DNA of 64,000 nt from Paragemmobacter kunshanensis. GTDB taxonomy: Bacteria > Pseudomonadota > Alphaproteobacteria > Rhodobacterales > Rhodobacteraceae. Positions 53,464 to 60,739 of this stretch are shown here, in pieces (positions within the stretch are counted from its first letter, which is position 1; every line of letters starts with the position of its first letter). The DNA lies in contig NZ_JAALFE010000007.1 in the NCBI RefSeq assembly GCF_011059185.1, forward strand, positions 1 through 64,000, in the 5' to 3' direction. The notes below the pieces were generated by a model, which did no database searches, was not told the DNA's origin, and saw only the letters and a program-made list of their open reading frames with translations. The position numbers and the translations under genes were made by a program.

Positions 53464-53659
53464 GGCAACCCCCCTTTCGTATGCCTTCCTCCCCGCCGAA
53501 CCGCGACGGCACAGCCATTCCGCCCGCCCGCCCAACCCAATTGCAGACTGGCCGAAACCGGCCCGGAAAGACTATTCCAGTATTCAGCTTTGCCGCCGGC
53601 CCCTGCGCGAGATCTGCCCTCGCTCATCACGCTCCGGCCACCACCGAAGGAATGCCACG

Positions 53660-53848
53660 ATGGAATTGGAAATCTCCTGTCCCTACAAGGGCAAATGTTT
53701 CGCAGAAAGCACGATGCAGTGCCGCGTCTGCGACGTCCGCCCCGAAACGGCCAAGCGTCTGACCATCGCCGAAGATGCCGTCACCGCCATCGGCGCCACC
53801 ATGACGGCCGGTCTGCTCTGCCTTGCCCTGATCGTCTGGTTCGCCTGA
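53660..53848 (+). CDS. Small membrane protein with a four-cysteine N-terminal motif
   Basis: A 62-aa protein. The N-terminus ISCPYKGKCFAESTMQCRVC has four cysteines in two pairs (Cys-x5-Cys and Cys-x2-Cys), suggestive of metal or Fe-S binding or of a redox site. A C-terminal TM helix follows (TAGLLCLALIVWFA). GAAGGAA lies before the ATG. I do not recognise a family. It is divergent from the MarR gene and might be its target. Confidence 0.65.
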   Translation: MELEISCPYKGKCFAESTMQCRVCDVRPETAKRLTIAEDAVTAIGATMTAGLLCLALIVWFA

Positions 53849-53992
53849 ACCGGCACCCGCCGCATCCTGCCCGAACCCGCCTTTGCCCCCTGGCAAGGGC
53901 GGGTTTCTTCATGCCCGCCATCCGGGCCGGGCGCATTCCGCCCGTCGCCACGCATCGCGCCGCGCCTGTCTTCGCAATCCGCAAGGGGGGGA

Positions 53993-54069
53993 TGGTACCG
54001 CCTCCCCGGCTCGAACGGGGGACCCCCAGATCCACAATCTGGTGCTCTAACCAACTGAGCTAAGGCGGC
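53993..54069 (-). tRNA. tRNA-His (GTG anticodon)
   Basis: A 77-nt tRNA with CCA encoded. The anticodon loop TTGTGGA lies in a CCAGA/TCTGG stem, the D-arm is TTAGCTCAGTTGGTTAGAGC and the T-arm CCCCGTTCGAGCCGGGG. The acceptor stem begins GCCGCCT and ends AGGCGGT, giving a G1-U72 pair. The discriminator is A73 and the base before G1 is T, so no G-1 is encoded. This is the unusual alphaproteobacterial histidine tRNA type, matched to a divergent HisRS. Confidence 0.95.
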
Positions 54070-54185
54070 ACTTGCGGGCCGTTTACCCCCGCCTTGCCCC
54101 GATTGCAAGAGGCGAAAGCCCGCGCCCGTCTTGCCTCTTTGCCCCTCCCGCGCTAGGGCAAGGCGAACCCCGGCAGGAGGCACCC

Positions 54186-54407
54186 ATGGGCATCGACAGG
54201 CAAAGCGACATCGCCGCCAATATCCAGATCGGGCCAACCGATCAGGGCATGGTGCGGATCTATGTCGAAGCCGAAGGCGGCATCGAACTGCCCCTCGACT
54301 TCGATCCCGACGAGGCCGAAGAGATCGCCGAGGAACTCCGCGCCGCCGCCGAAGCCGCCCGCGCCATCGGCACCACCGCGCCGAAGGGCAAGCCCGGCAA
54401 GCGCTGA
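54186..54407 (+). CDS. Small conserved protein, DUF6324-like
   Basis: A 73-aa acidic protein (SDIAANIQIGPTDQGMVRIY; ELPLDFDPDEAEEIAEELRA) with a Lys-rich tail. It resembles a short family of unknown function restricted to Rhodobacteraceae-type bacteria. AGGAGG sits 6 bases before the ATG, so translation is probably strong. It is convergent with mmcB, only 3 bases between stops. Confidence 0.75.
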   Translation: MGIDRQSDIAANIQIGPTDQGMVRIYVEAEGGIELPLDFDPDEAEEIAEELRAAAEAARAIGTTAPKGKPGKR

Positions 54408-54410
54408 TCC

Positions 54411-54869
54411 CTACCAGCCGATCCCCGCCGCCGGATCGCGCAGGGCCTGCAGGCGCTGCGCCGCGTGGCGGGCGAATTTCTGCGTCATCACCTTGCGCCG
54501 GGCCGGGGCAAGCGGCGCCTCCGGCCCGATCCGCAGGATCTCGGCGTCAAAGGCATCGGCCAGGATCAACCCGCTGTCCTGCGGCAGCAGATCGACCGGG
54601 AAATCCGCATCCACCGCCCAGAAGAACCGGTCGCACCATTCCAGATAGTTCTGCCATTTCCTGTCCGCCGTGAAATCGGCCCGCCCCGACTTGCACTCCA
54701 CCACCCAGATCTCGCCCTTCGGGCCCAGCGCCATCACATCCACCCTGAGGCCGGGCGCCGGCACCAGTTCCTCCACCGTCACGAAATCCATCGACCGCAG
54801 CCCGCGGCACACCCCGCGCTGCAGGCGCTGGCCGGGCATCAGGGGCAGGGTTTCGGCGGCGTGATCCAT
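54411..54869 (-). CDS. mmcB: MmcB-family DNA repair protein
   Basis: A 152-aa putative nuclease-fold protein of the MmcB family. In Caulobacter, MmcB belongs to the SOS regulon and acts with ImuABC in repair after mitomycin C. Conserved VTVEELVPAPGLRVDVMALG and IWVVECKSGRADFTADRKWQ contain the Asp and the Glu-x-Lys of a PD-(D/E)XK-type core. It is preceded by a perfect alphaproteobacterial SOS box, so it is almost certainly LexA-regulated. The ATG used gives the family length; no strong Shine-Dalgarno is seen. Confidence 0.87.
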   Translation of the reverse strand: MDHAAETLPLMPGQRLQRGVCRGLRSMDFVTVEELVPAPGLRVDVMALGPKGEIWVVECKSGRADFTADRKWQNYLEWCDRFFWAVDADFPVDLLPQDSGLILADAFDAEILRIGPEAPLAPARRKVMTQKFARHAAQRLQALRDPAAGIGW

Positions 54870-54880
54870 GATGCAAACAT

Positions 54881-54895
54881 GAACCAATCATGAAC
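54881..54895 (-). promoter_or_regulatory. SOS/LexA box upstream of mmcB
   Basis: GAAC-CAATCAT-GAAC on the top strand reads GTTC-N7-GTTC on the transcribed strand. This is a perfect match to the direct-repeat LexA site of alphaproteobacteria. It lies 11 bases before the mmcB start codon, so LexA bound there would overlap the promoter or initiation region. Confidence 0.85.
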
Positions 54896-54954
54896 ATCCT
54901 TCAAGCCCCCCCGCCCACGGCTTGCGCAGAGCCTGCGCAGGGCCTATCTCCGAA

Positions 54955-55119
54955 GGTGGCGGGTGCTGCTCTTCGCGTGCGAGGCTCTTTTCCAGTGGCC
55001 GATAAGCAAACGAATGGGGGCTGGCTCTGGCAGGATCCTGGTCCTGCTACCTGGCACCCACCTGAGACCTCTGGCTCTCGGGAAACCATGCCATCCACGG
55101 CTGCTGCGGGCCCGCCACC
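54955..55119 (+). ncRNA. ssrS: Probable 6S RNA
   Basis: A 165-nt segment with perfect 9-bp closing arms GGTGGCGGG (54955-54963) and CCCGCCACC (55111-55119). The left side contains TGGCCGATAAGC, like the GAGCCGATA of known 6S RNAs. The right side contains GCACCCACCTGAGACCTCTG then GCTCTCGGG, like the conserved 3' side of the central bubble. 6S RNA mimics an open promoter and sequesters housekeeping RNA polymerase in stationary phase. No protein frame fits this interval. The exact 5' and 3' ends are estimates. Confidence 0.6.
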
Positions 55120-55136
55120 CAAAGCCCCGGATGCCA

Positions 55137-55171
55137 CGCAAGAAAGGGGGCGCGGTTGTGCGCGCGCCCCC
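55137..55171 (-). terminator. Terminator of the outer-membrane protein gene
   Basis: A 9-bp stem GGGGGCGCG/CGCGCCCCC with an 8-nt loop (55146-55171). On the reverse strand it is followed by TTTCTTGCG. It lies 25 bases beyond the stop of the outer-membrane protein gene. Confidence 0.75.
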
Positions 55172-55196
55172 CAGGTCAGGCACAGTCAGGACAGGA

Positions 55197-56039
55197 TCAG
55201 AACCCGAAGACCAGCGACACGCCCAGCTTGTTGTCGGTGCGGATCGCGCGGTTGTCGTTGTATTCGCTCAGATAGCTGATGCGCGTCGATACCGCATCCG
55301 TCACGCGAAAGTTCACGCCCAGATCGTTGTTCACGCGCAGGGCCGAATCCGAGGCCAGAACATCGGTATCATTCGTCATGAACACCCCGTCATTGATCCG
55401 GTAGTAAAAGCGCGACGCCGCCAGATAGCCCGTCTCCGTCACCGAATTGCGCAGGCCGTCCTCCAGATAGCTCACCCCGATCCCGGCTTGCAGACGCCAG
55501 GTCATGTCGGGCGTGTTCACGACGCGATATCCCGGACCAAAGCCCAGAAATCCGTCGCGCCGCACATCGCCCGCCGTGCTGGCCAGGCCGTCGGCCTCCA
55601 GCCGCGCCAGGACAAAGCCGTAGAAGCTCTGGTCGAAGTAATAGTTGGCGTCATAGACGGCGAAGATGTCTTCCTTGGTCTTGCCGACACCATCCTCGGC
55701 GAAATCCACCGCCGCGCCCAGGGTCTGCACGAAGTTGCCCTGCGCATAGGACAGCCGCACCCCGCCCGAGAATTCCTGGCTCTCGTTGTTGCCCGTCTTG
55801 CCCGAGTAACCGATCGAGGCACTGCCCGACAGGCCGGCCCGCGCCTCGGGATTGCCGAAACGGGCCGCATCCTCGGCGCGCTCCATGTCTTCGGCCACGA
55901 TCTCGTTGATGTCGTCGATCCGGTCATTCACGTCGCGCACCCCGGTAATGGTGGTCTGCGCCAGCACGGGGCCCGCCACCAGCAGCGCCAGCATCGACGC
56001 ACCGCCTGCCTTGATCACGGTCTTGGTCATCGTCTTCAT
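55197..56039 (-). CDS. Outer-membrane beta-barrel protein, DUF481-like
   Basis: A 280-aa exported protein. The signal peptide (TKTVIKAGGASMLALLVAGP then VLAQ) is followed by a charged helical stretch (VNDRIDDINEIVAEDMERAE). About ten amphipathic beta strands ending in an aromatic residue follow (SASIGYSGKTGNNESQEFSG; VNFRVTDAVSTRISYLSEYN; terminal VSLVFGF). The terminal Phe and strand pattern fit a small outer-membrane barrel of the DUF481/YdiY type. The function is unknown. AAAGGA precedes the chosen ATG. It has a single-gene transcript with an AT-rich promoter region. Confidence 0.83.
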   Translation of the reverse strand: MKTMTKTVIKAGGASMLALLVAGPVLAQTTITGVRDVNDRIDDINEIVAEDMERAEDAARFGNPEARAGLSGSASIGYSGKTGNNESQEFSGGVRLSYAQGNFVQTLGAAVDFAEDGVGKTKEDIFAVYDANYYFDQSFYGFVLARLEADGLASTAGDVRRDGFLGFGPGYRVVNTPDMTWRLQAGIGVSYLEDGLRNSVTETGYLAASRFYYRINDGVFMTNDTDVLASDSALRVNNDLGVNFRVTDAVSTRISYLSEYNDNRAIRTDNKLGVSLVFGF

Positions 56040-56117
56040 CTCATGTCCTTTCCTGCAAGCCAGCCCCTCAGGGGCCATCGAACTTGTCACGAAGGCCGAG
56101 ATAAACTTTTGATTTCA

Positions 56118-56131
56118 TTTGAAAATTCAAA
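56118..56131. promoter_or_regulatory. AT-rich inverted repeat upstream of the outer-membrane protein gene
   Basis: TTTGAA-AA-TTCAAA lies 79 bases upstream of the start in the only AT-rich part of this interval. A second dyad, GATAC-N11-GTATC, lies further upstream (about 56146-56166). Either could bind a regulator, for example the LysR protein encoded next door. Confidence 0.4.
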
Positions 56132-56252
56132 AAATACTCATGTCTGATACAAGTATTTCTCGTATCCCTCTCCCCTTGACGCGGCGCCCTTGCGCCCCCA
56201 CCGCCCGCAGGCCGCGCGAATTCCGGCAGGGTTTCAAGGGCTTGCCGGGGCC

Positions 56253-57134
56253 TCACTCCTCTCCGATCAGGTCCGCAACCTCGGCCTGGACCTGCGAAAT
56301 CGCCGCCTGCAGACGGCCACGCGCCAGATCGCGCAACTGTGAATCGACGTCATTCCGCCAGACGGCCCAGATGTCCTGCGCAAAACTCGGCGCATCTTCC
56401 ACCGGAAACAGCTGCCCCGCCTCCACATAGCCCCGCACCGCCCGCGCCGGCACATAGGCCGCAAGCGGCCGCGTCGCGATATAGCGCAGAATCAGCGTCC
56501 CCAGCGCCATCTGCAGATCCGGCAGGGGCAGATCCGGCAGCGCCGTTTCGTGAAAGCGCAGGAAATCCTGCCCCCAATCCGCCAGGACATAGCGCCCCCG
56601 CAGATCGGAAAGCTGCGCATCCTCCCAGGGCGAAACAAGGATCAGCTCATCCTCCATCAGCAGGTCGCAGTCGAGCCCCGCCCGCACCGCCGGGCTATAG
56701 GTCAAGGCCACCTGCAAGGTGCCCTCCGCCAGCCGCCGCATCAGCGCATCGGGCCCGTCCACCTCGCTGCGCAGGGCGATACGCGGCTCTTCTTCCAGCA
56801 ACCCGTCCAGCCAGCGAAACCCCAGCCGTGACCACAGCGCGATCTCTGCCCCGATGGCCAGCGACGTGGCCGGGGTCTCTGCCCCGCCCACCTGCATCCG
56901 CGCCTGTTCCCAGCTTCGCAGGATCGACGCGGCATGACGGCGGAACTCGCGCCCCGCATGCGTCGGCGTGACACCGGTCTTGCCGCGCTGGAACAGCGGC
57001 CGGCCCAGCTGCTGCTCCAGCCGCCCGATCCGCAACGACACCGCCGATTGCGTGACATGCAGCCGGTCCGCCGCCGCGGCAAAGGATCCGGTGTCGATCA
57101 CTTCCAGAAAACTGCGCAAAAGCTGCAAATCCAT
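56253..57134 (-). CDS. LysR-family transcriptional regulator
   Basis: A 293-aa regulator: N-terminal helix-turn-helix (DTGSFAAAADRLHVTQSAVS; RIGRLEQQLGRPLFQRGKTG) and a C-terminal periplasmic-binding-protein-like effector domain (VALTYSPAVRAGLDCDLLME). The family usually regulates a divergent or nearby gene in response to a small metabolite. The gene downstream on the same strand is the outer-membrane protein. The ATG at MDLQLLRSFLEV matches the family start. Confidence 0.9.
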   Translation of the reverse strand: MDLQLLRSFLEVIDTGSFAAAADRLHVTQSAVSLRIGRLEQQLGRPLFQRGKTGVTPTHAGREFRRHAASILRSWEQARMQVGGAETPATSLAIGAEIALWSRLGFRWLDGLLEEEPRIALRSEVDGPDALMRRLAEGTLQVALTYSPAVRAGLDCDLLMEDELILVSPWEDAQLSDLRGRYVLADWGQDFLRFHETALPDLPLPDLQMALGTLILRYIATRPLAAYVPARAVRGYVEAGQLFPVEDAPSFAQDIWAVWRNDVDSQLRDLARGRLQAAISQVQAEVADLIGEE

Positions 57135-57182
57135 CCGGCATATCCCTGCCAAGGCAACCCGCGGCCGCCTGCTTCACCCATG

Positions 57183-57212
57183 AAAAAGCCCCTCTCCCAC
57201 CGGGAAAGGGGC
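57183..57212 (-). terminator. Rho-independent terminator
   Basis: On the reverse strand, imperfect arms GCCCCTTTCCC and GGGAGAGGGGC around a 3-nt loop are followed by TTTTT (AAAAA at 57183-57187 on top). It ends the transcript of the 105-aa membrane protein gene, which may be the last gene of the rib-nusB operon. Confidence 0.75.
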
Positions 57213-57253
57213 ATCATGCCCGCCATCGGCCCTCAGTCGGCCCTGCGCCCGGC

Positions 57254-57571
57254 TCAGCCCCGGCGACGCGCCTTCACCGCCACCCGCGCCTCGGCCCGCA
57301 CCGGGATCGCCACCAGATGCGCCCGCAGCCCGCCCCGCGGCGGCTCGTCCTCATCGGCAAGGCGCATCACGGCGATGGCGAACTGCGCCCCGGAAAAGAT
57401 GATCCCGTTGAACACCACCATCATCGCCGCCGCCACGAAGCCGGACGTGGATCCCAGGATCAGATGCTGCAGCCCCGCCACATCCATCCAGACCAGCGCC
57501 CCGAGAAAGACAACCGACAGCGCAAAGCCGATCGCGATGCTCTGGATGTAAAGGCGGATCAGTTTCGGCAT
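57254..57571 (-). CDS. Hypothetical membrane protein downstream of nusB
   Basis: A 105-aa protein with two hydrophobic helices (LYIQSIAIGFALSVVFLGAL; GSTSGFVAAAMMVVFNGIIF) and a basic C-terminal tail. It is recognisable only as a conserved small membrane protein. It follows nusB by 123 bases on the same strand and ends before a terminator, so it may be in that transcript. The start is the ATG at MPKLIRLY; the longer frame has no membrane-like N-terminus. Confidence 0.72.
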   Translation of the reverse strand: MPKLIRLYIQSIAIGFALSVVFLGALVWMDVAGLQHLILGSTSGFVAAAMMVVFNGIIFSGAQFAIAVMRLADEDEPPRGGLRAHLVAIPVRAEARVAVKARRRG

Positions 57572-57694
57572 GTCCCATCTCCATTGCCCACAGGCCTGAC
57601 GCAAAGCCTAGCCCCTTGCCGCGCCACTTCCAGCCCCAATTTGCCGCAGCCCCCGCGCGCGCCGCCGCTGGGCGGCTTTTCGCCTGAAAAAGCG

Positions 57695-58156
57695 TCAGAA
57701 AGCCGCAGGCTTTTCCTCGCGCGCCATGTGGTCCAGGACGGCATTCACGAATTTCGATTCCTTCCCGTCGGGGAAAAAGGCCTTGGCCACATCGACATAT
57801 TCGTTGATCACCACCTTGGGCGGGGTGTCCATCTCCACCAATTCGCCCCCCGCGGCGCGGAACAGCGCGCGCAGCACCGGGTCGATCCGGTCGATGGGCC
57901 ATTTCGCCACCAGCGCGCGGTCGGTCAACTGGTCGATCTTCGCCTGCCAGTTCACCGCCGCATCCACGACAGCGCGGAAATGCTTCGGATCGCCCTCGGC
58001 CATCTCGCCCTCGTCCAGTACCTCGCCAAAGCGGTGCGTCTCGAACTCGCGCACGATCCGTTCGACGGTCTGGCCGCTCACCTCCATCTGGAACAGCGCC
58101 TGCACGGCATAAAGCCGCGCGGCCGATCTCATCTGCTTCTTGTCAGGCGCGGTCAT
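57695..58156 (-). CDS. nusB: Transcription antitermination factor NusB
   Basis: A 153-aa all-helical RNA-binding protein. With NusE (S10) it binds boxA and helps RNA polymerase read through rRNA operons. Family landmarks are RSAARLYAVQALFQMEVSG and INEYVDVAKAFFPDGKESKF then VNAVLDHMA. The ATG overlaps the ribH stop by 4 bases, so it is translationally coupled to riboflavin synthesis, an arrangement common in proteobacteria. Confidence 0.95.
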   Translation of the reverse strand: MTAPDKKQMRSAARLYAVQALFQMEVSGQTVERIVREFETHRFGEVLDEGEMAEGDPKHFRAVVDAAVNWQAKIDQLTDRALVAKWPIDRIDPVLRALFRAAGGELVEMDTPPKVVINEYVDVAKAFFPDGKESKFVNAVLDHMAREEKPAAF

Positions 58157-58653
58157 GCCCGGAATCCGATCCCCTTGGTCTGGCCGGCCCAATTGCGCGA
58201 AAGCGCGATCAGATGCAAGGCCGCCGCCGCCGCGCCGCCGCCCTTGTTCTGCCCCGCCGGATCCGCCCGCACCTCGGCCTGCGCGCGGTTCTCCACCGTC
58301 AGGATGCCATTGCCGATGCAGGCCCCCTGCAGGCCCAGCAGCGAAATCGCCCGGCTGGAATCGTTGCAGACCGTGTCGTAATGCGTCGTCTCGCCCCGGA
58401 TCACGCAGCCCAGCGCGACATAGCCATCATATTTCGCCAGCCGCTCCGCCATGGCGATCGCCGTCGGCACTTCCAGCGCACCGGGCACTTCCACCACCTC
58501 GACATCCGCCCCGCATTGCGCGGCAACCGCCCGCGCCCCCGCCACCAGATTGTCGGCGATGTCCTTGTAATAGGGCGCCACCACGACCAGCAGCCGCACC
58601 GGCCTGTCAAAGACAGGCAGCGGCAGCGTGTAATGCGTCTCGGATCCCGCCAT
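58153..58653 (-). CDS. ribH: 6,7-dimethyl-8-ribityllumazine synthase
   Basis: A 166-aa enzyme that condenses 5-amino-6-ribitylaminouracil with 3,4-dihydroxy-2-butanone-4-phosphate, giving lumazine, the substrate of RibE. Motifs include VVEVPGALEVPTAIAMAERL, ALGCVIRGETTHYDTVCNDS with the catalytic His, and ISLLGLQGACIGNGILTVEN. It lies 3 bases downstream of ribB and overlaps nusB by 4 bases. Length is typical. Confidence 0.95.
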   Translation of the reverse strand: MAGSETHYTLPLPVFDRPVRLLVVVAPYYKDIADNLVAGARAVAAQCGADVEVVEVPGALEVPTAIAMAERLAKYDGYVALGCVIRGETTHYDTVCNDSSRAISLLGLQGACIGNGILTVENRAQAEVRADPAGQNKGGGAAAAALHLIALSRNWAGQTKGIGFRA

Positions 58654-58656
58654 GGC

Positions 58657-59754
58657 TCAGGCCCCCCGGATCGGGCGCGTGCCCGCGATGGTCAGTCCAT
58701 AGGCCTCCAGCCCCACCACCCGCGGCGCGGCCGAATTCGTCACCAGCGTGATCGCCGAAAGCCCCAGCGCCGAAAGCATCTGCGCCCCCAGCCCGTATTG
58801 CCGCAGCGTCTGGGGCGAATGCTCGCCCCCCTCCACCATCTTCATCGAGGTGTCGCGCAGCAGCACCACCACGCCCCGCCCCTCGGCCGCGATCAGCCGC
58901 ATCGCCGCGGGCAGGTCGCTGCCATCGCCGATGCCCAGCACATCCTCCAGCGGATTGAGCGAATGCACCCGCACCAGAACCGGCGCCTCCCCTGTCAGGT
59001 CGCCCTTGGTCAGCACCACATGCTCGGCACCCTGCGTCTCGTCGGCAAAGATCCGCATCAGCCAGTCGCCGCCATGTTCCGAATGCACGGACCGGACCGC
59101 CGTCTCCTTGATCAGGTTGTCATGCCGCCGCCGATAGGCGATCAGGTCCGAAATCGTCCCGATCTTCAGCCCGTGCTTCTGGGCAAAGGTGATCAGGTCC
59201 GGCAGACGGGCCATGGTCCCGTCATCGTTCATCACCTCGCAGATCACGCCCGACGGGTTCAGCCCGGCCAGCCGGCTCACATCCACCGCCGCCTCGGTAT
59301 GGCCCGCGCGCACCAGCACCCCGCCATCCCGCGCCCTCAGCGGGAAGATATGCCCCGGCGAGGCGATATCCGCCGCCCCCTTCGTCGGGTCCGTCGCCAC
59401 TGCCACCGTCCGCGCGCGGTCCGCCGCGGAAATGCCGGTATCAATGCCCTCCACCGCCTCGATCGACAGCGTGAAGGCCGAGGAATGCCGCGACGAATTC
59501 TTCCGGTCCATCAGCTTCAGCCCCAGCTGATCCACCCGGTCCGCCGTCAGCGCCAGGCAGATCAGCCCGCGCCCATGGGTCGCCATGAAGTTGATGGCAT
59601 TGGGCGTGCACATCTGTGCCGGGATCACCAGATCGCCCTCGTTCTCGCGGTCCTCGTGATCCACCAGGATGAACATGCGCCCGTTGCGGGCATCCTCGAT
59701 GATCTCCTCGGTCGAGGAAATGGCGTCAGAGTAATCGGTGTCGGTCTTCATCAT
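58657..59754 (-). CDS. ribB: 3,4-dihydroxy-2-butanone-4-phosphate synthase with a degenerate GTP cyclohydrolase II domain
   Basis: A 365-aa protein. The N-terminal ~205 residues form an intact DHBP synthase ([19 protein letters not shown]; the sugar-phosphate region [32 protein letters not shown]). The C-terminal part keeps the GTP cyclohydrolase II fold, but the zinc cysteines are absent: where RibA has two Cys after VHSE, this one reads [23 protein letters not shown] cyclohydrolase activity is therefore unlikely, and a separate ribA must exist elsewhere. It follows ribE on the same strand after the 213-bp duplication. Confidence 0.92.
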   Translation of the reverse strand: MMKTDTDYSDAISSTEEIIEDARNGRMFILVDHEDRENEGDLVIPAQMCTPNAINFMATHGRGLICLALTADRVDQLGLKLMDRKNSSRHSSAFTLSIEAVEGIDTGISAADRARTVAVATDPTKGAADIASPGHIFPLRARDGGVLVRAGHTEAAVDVSRLAGLNPSGVICEVMNDDGTMARLPDLITFAQKHGLKIGTISDLIAYRRRHDNLIKETAVRSVHSEHGGDWLMRIFADETQGAEHVVLTKGDLTGEAPVLVRVHSLNPLEDVLGIGDGSDLPAAMRLIAAEGRGVVVLLRDTSMKMVEGGEHSPQTLRQYGLGAQMLSALGLSAITLVTNSAAPRVVGLEAYGLTIAGTRPIRGA

Positions 59755-59844
59755 GCGCGTCAGGCCCTTGCAGCTCTCGCCCGACTCCTACTCCGCGACG
59801 CCGCCAAAGGCCAGAGCAGAGCCGCCGCGGAATGCACCGTAGCC

Positions 59845-60270
59845 GACAGGCGCAGCCCGCCCCCGGGCGGGCCGAATTTTCGCAGAAAATTCGCCCCCGC
59901 GCGCCCGCCGCCCCAAAGAGAGCGCCCGATCAGGCCCAGTCGCGCAGCCGCGCGACAGAGCGCGCCATCCTATCCCCCTCGAGGTTCACCCGATCCCCCG
60001 CCTTCACCCCGCCCCAGGTCGTGGCCCTCTGCGAATAGGGATGAAGTTGATTCCGATGACAGGCGCAGCCCGCCCCCGGGCGGGCCGAATTTTCGCAGAA
60101 AATTCGCCCCCGCGCGCCCGCCGCCCCAAGAAAAGCGCCCGATCAGGCCCAGTCGCGCAGCCGCGCGACATAGCGCGCCATCGTATCCACCTCGAGGTTG
60201 ACCCGATCCCCCGCCTTCACCCCGCCCCAGGTCGTGGCCTTCTGCGTATGGGGGATGAAGTTGATGCCGA
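59845..60270 (-). repeat. 213-bp tandem duplication covering the ribE 3' end and its hairpin
   Basis: Copy B (60058 to about 60270) contains the last 128 bases of ribE and the downstream GAATTTTC hairpin (60087-60105). Copy A (59845-60057) repeats it with about ten differences, including a one-base deletion inside the coding part, and its hairpin is at 59874-59892. Both sit between ribE and ribB, in the direction of transcription. The 90 bases between copy A and the ribB start hold no other feature I can see. Confidence 0.9.
59930..60057 (-). pseudogene. Duplicated, decayed 3' fragment of ribE
   Basis: About 128 bases matching the last ~42 codons of ribE. It preserves the end RLRDWA-stop but has a one-base deletion near its upstream end and several substitutions (VEVDTMARYVARL-like sequence now reads differently). 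There is no start codon, so it is untranslated debris of the tandem duplication. Confidence 0.85.
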
Positions 60271-60739
60271 AATCCGTCCCCTCCACCTCGTTCACCGTCA
60301 ATGAGGTGCCGTTCAGCGCGACCGATCCCTTTGGCGCGATGAATCCGGCCAGCGCATGGGGCGCGCGAAAGGTCACGCGCAGCGAATCCCCCTCGGGCCG
60401 CAGCGCCACCACCTCGGCCAGCCCGTCCACATGGCCCGAAACGATATGCCCGCCCAACTCGTCCCCCACCTTCAGCGCGCGCTCCAGGTTGATCCTCTTC
60501 CCCGGGGCCCAGTCGCCCAGATTGGTCTTCGACAGGCTTTCGGCCGAAATCTCCACATCGAACCAGTTCCGCGGCGCGCGCCCCAGCGCGATCACCGTCA
60601 GGCAGACCCCGTCACAGGCGATCGAGGCCCCGATGTCGATGCCCTCCACATCATAGGCCGTGCCGATTCGGGCCCGCAGGTCGCCGCGCCGCTCGGTTTC
60701 CAGCACTTCGCCGATATCGGTCACGATTCCGGTGAACAT
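60143..60739 (-). CDS. ribE: Riboflavin synthase, alpha subunit
   Basis: A 198-aa enzyme with two lumazine-binding barrels (MFTGIVTDIGEVLETERRGD; IACDGVCLTVIAL; then GHIVSGHVDGLAEVVALRPE and VALNGTSLTVNEVEG). It dismutates two 6,7-dimethyl-8-ribityllumazine molecules into riboflavin and the pyrimidine. The start at MFTGIV is the universal family start; the upstream extension is not conserved. It is the first gene of ribE-ribB-ribH-nusB here; no FMN riboswitch and no ribD are seen in the window. Confidence 0.94.
   Translation of the reverse strand: MFTGIVTDIGEVLETERRGDLRARIGTAYDVEGIDIGASIACDGVCLTVIALGRAPRNWFDVEISAESLSKTNLGDWAPGKRINLERALKVGDELGGHIVSGHVDGLAEVVALRPEGDSLRVTFRAPHALAGFIAPKGSVALNGTSLTVNEVEGTDFGINFIPHTQKATTWGGVKAGDRVNLEVDTMARYVARLRDWA

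Noticed and set aside
59755-60142. FMN riboswitch before ribB
   Set aside because: None of the conserved RFN stretches is present; the interval is explained by the tandem duplication and hairpins.
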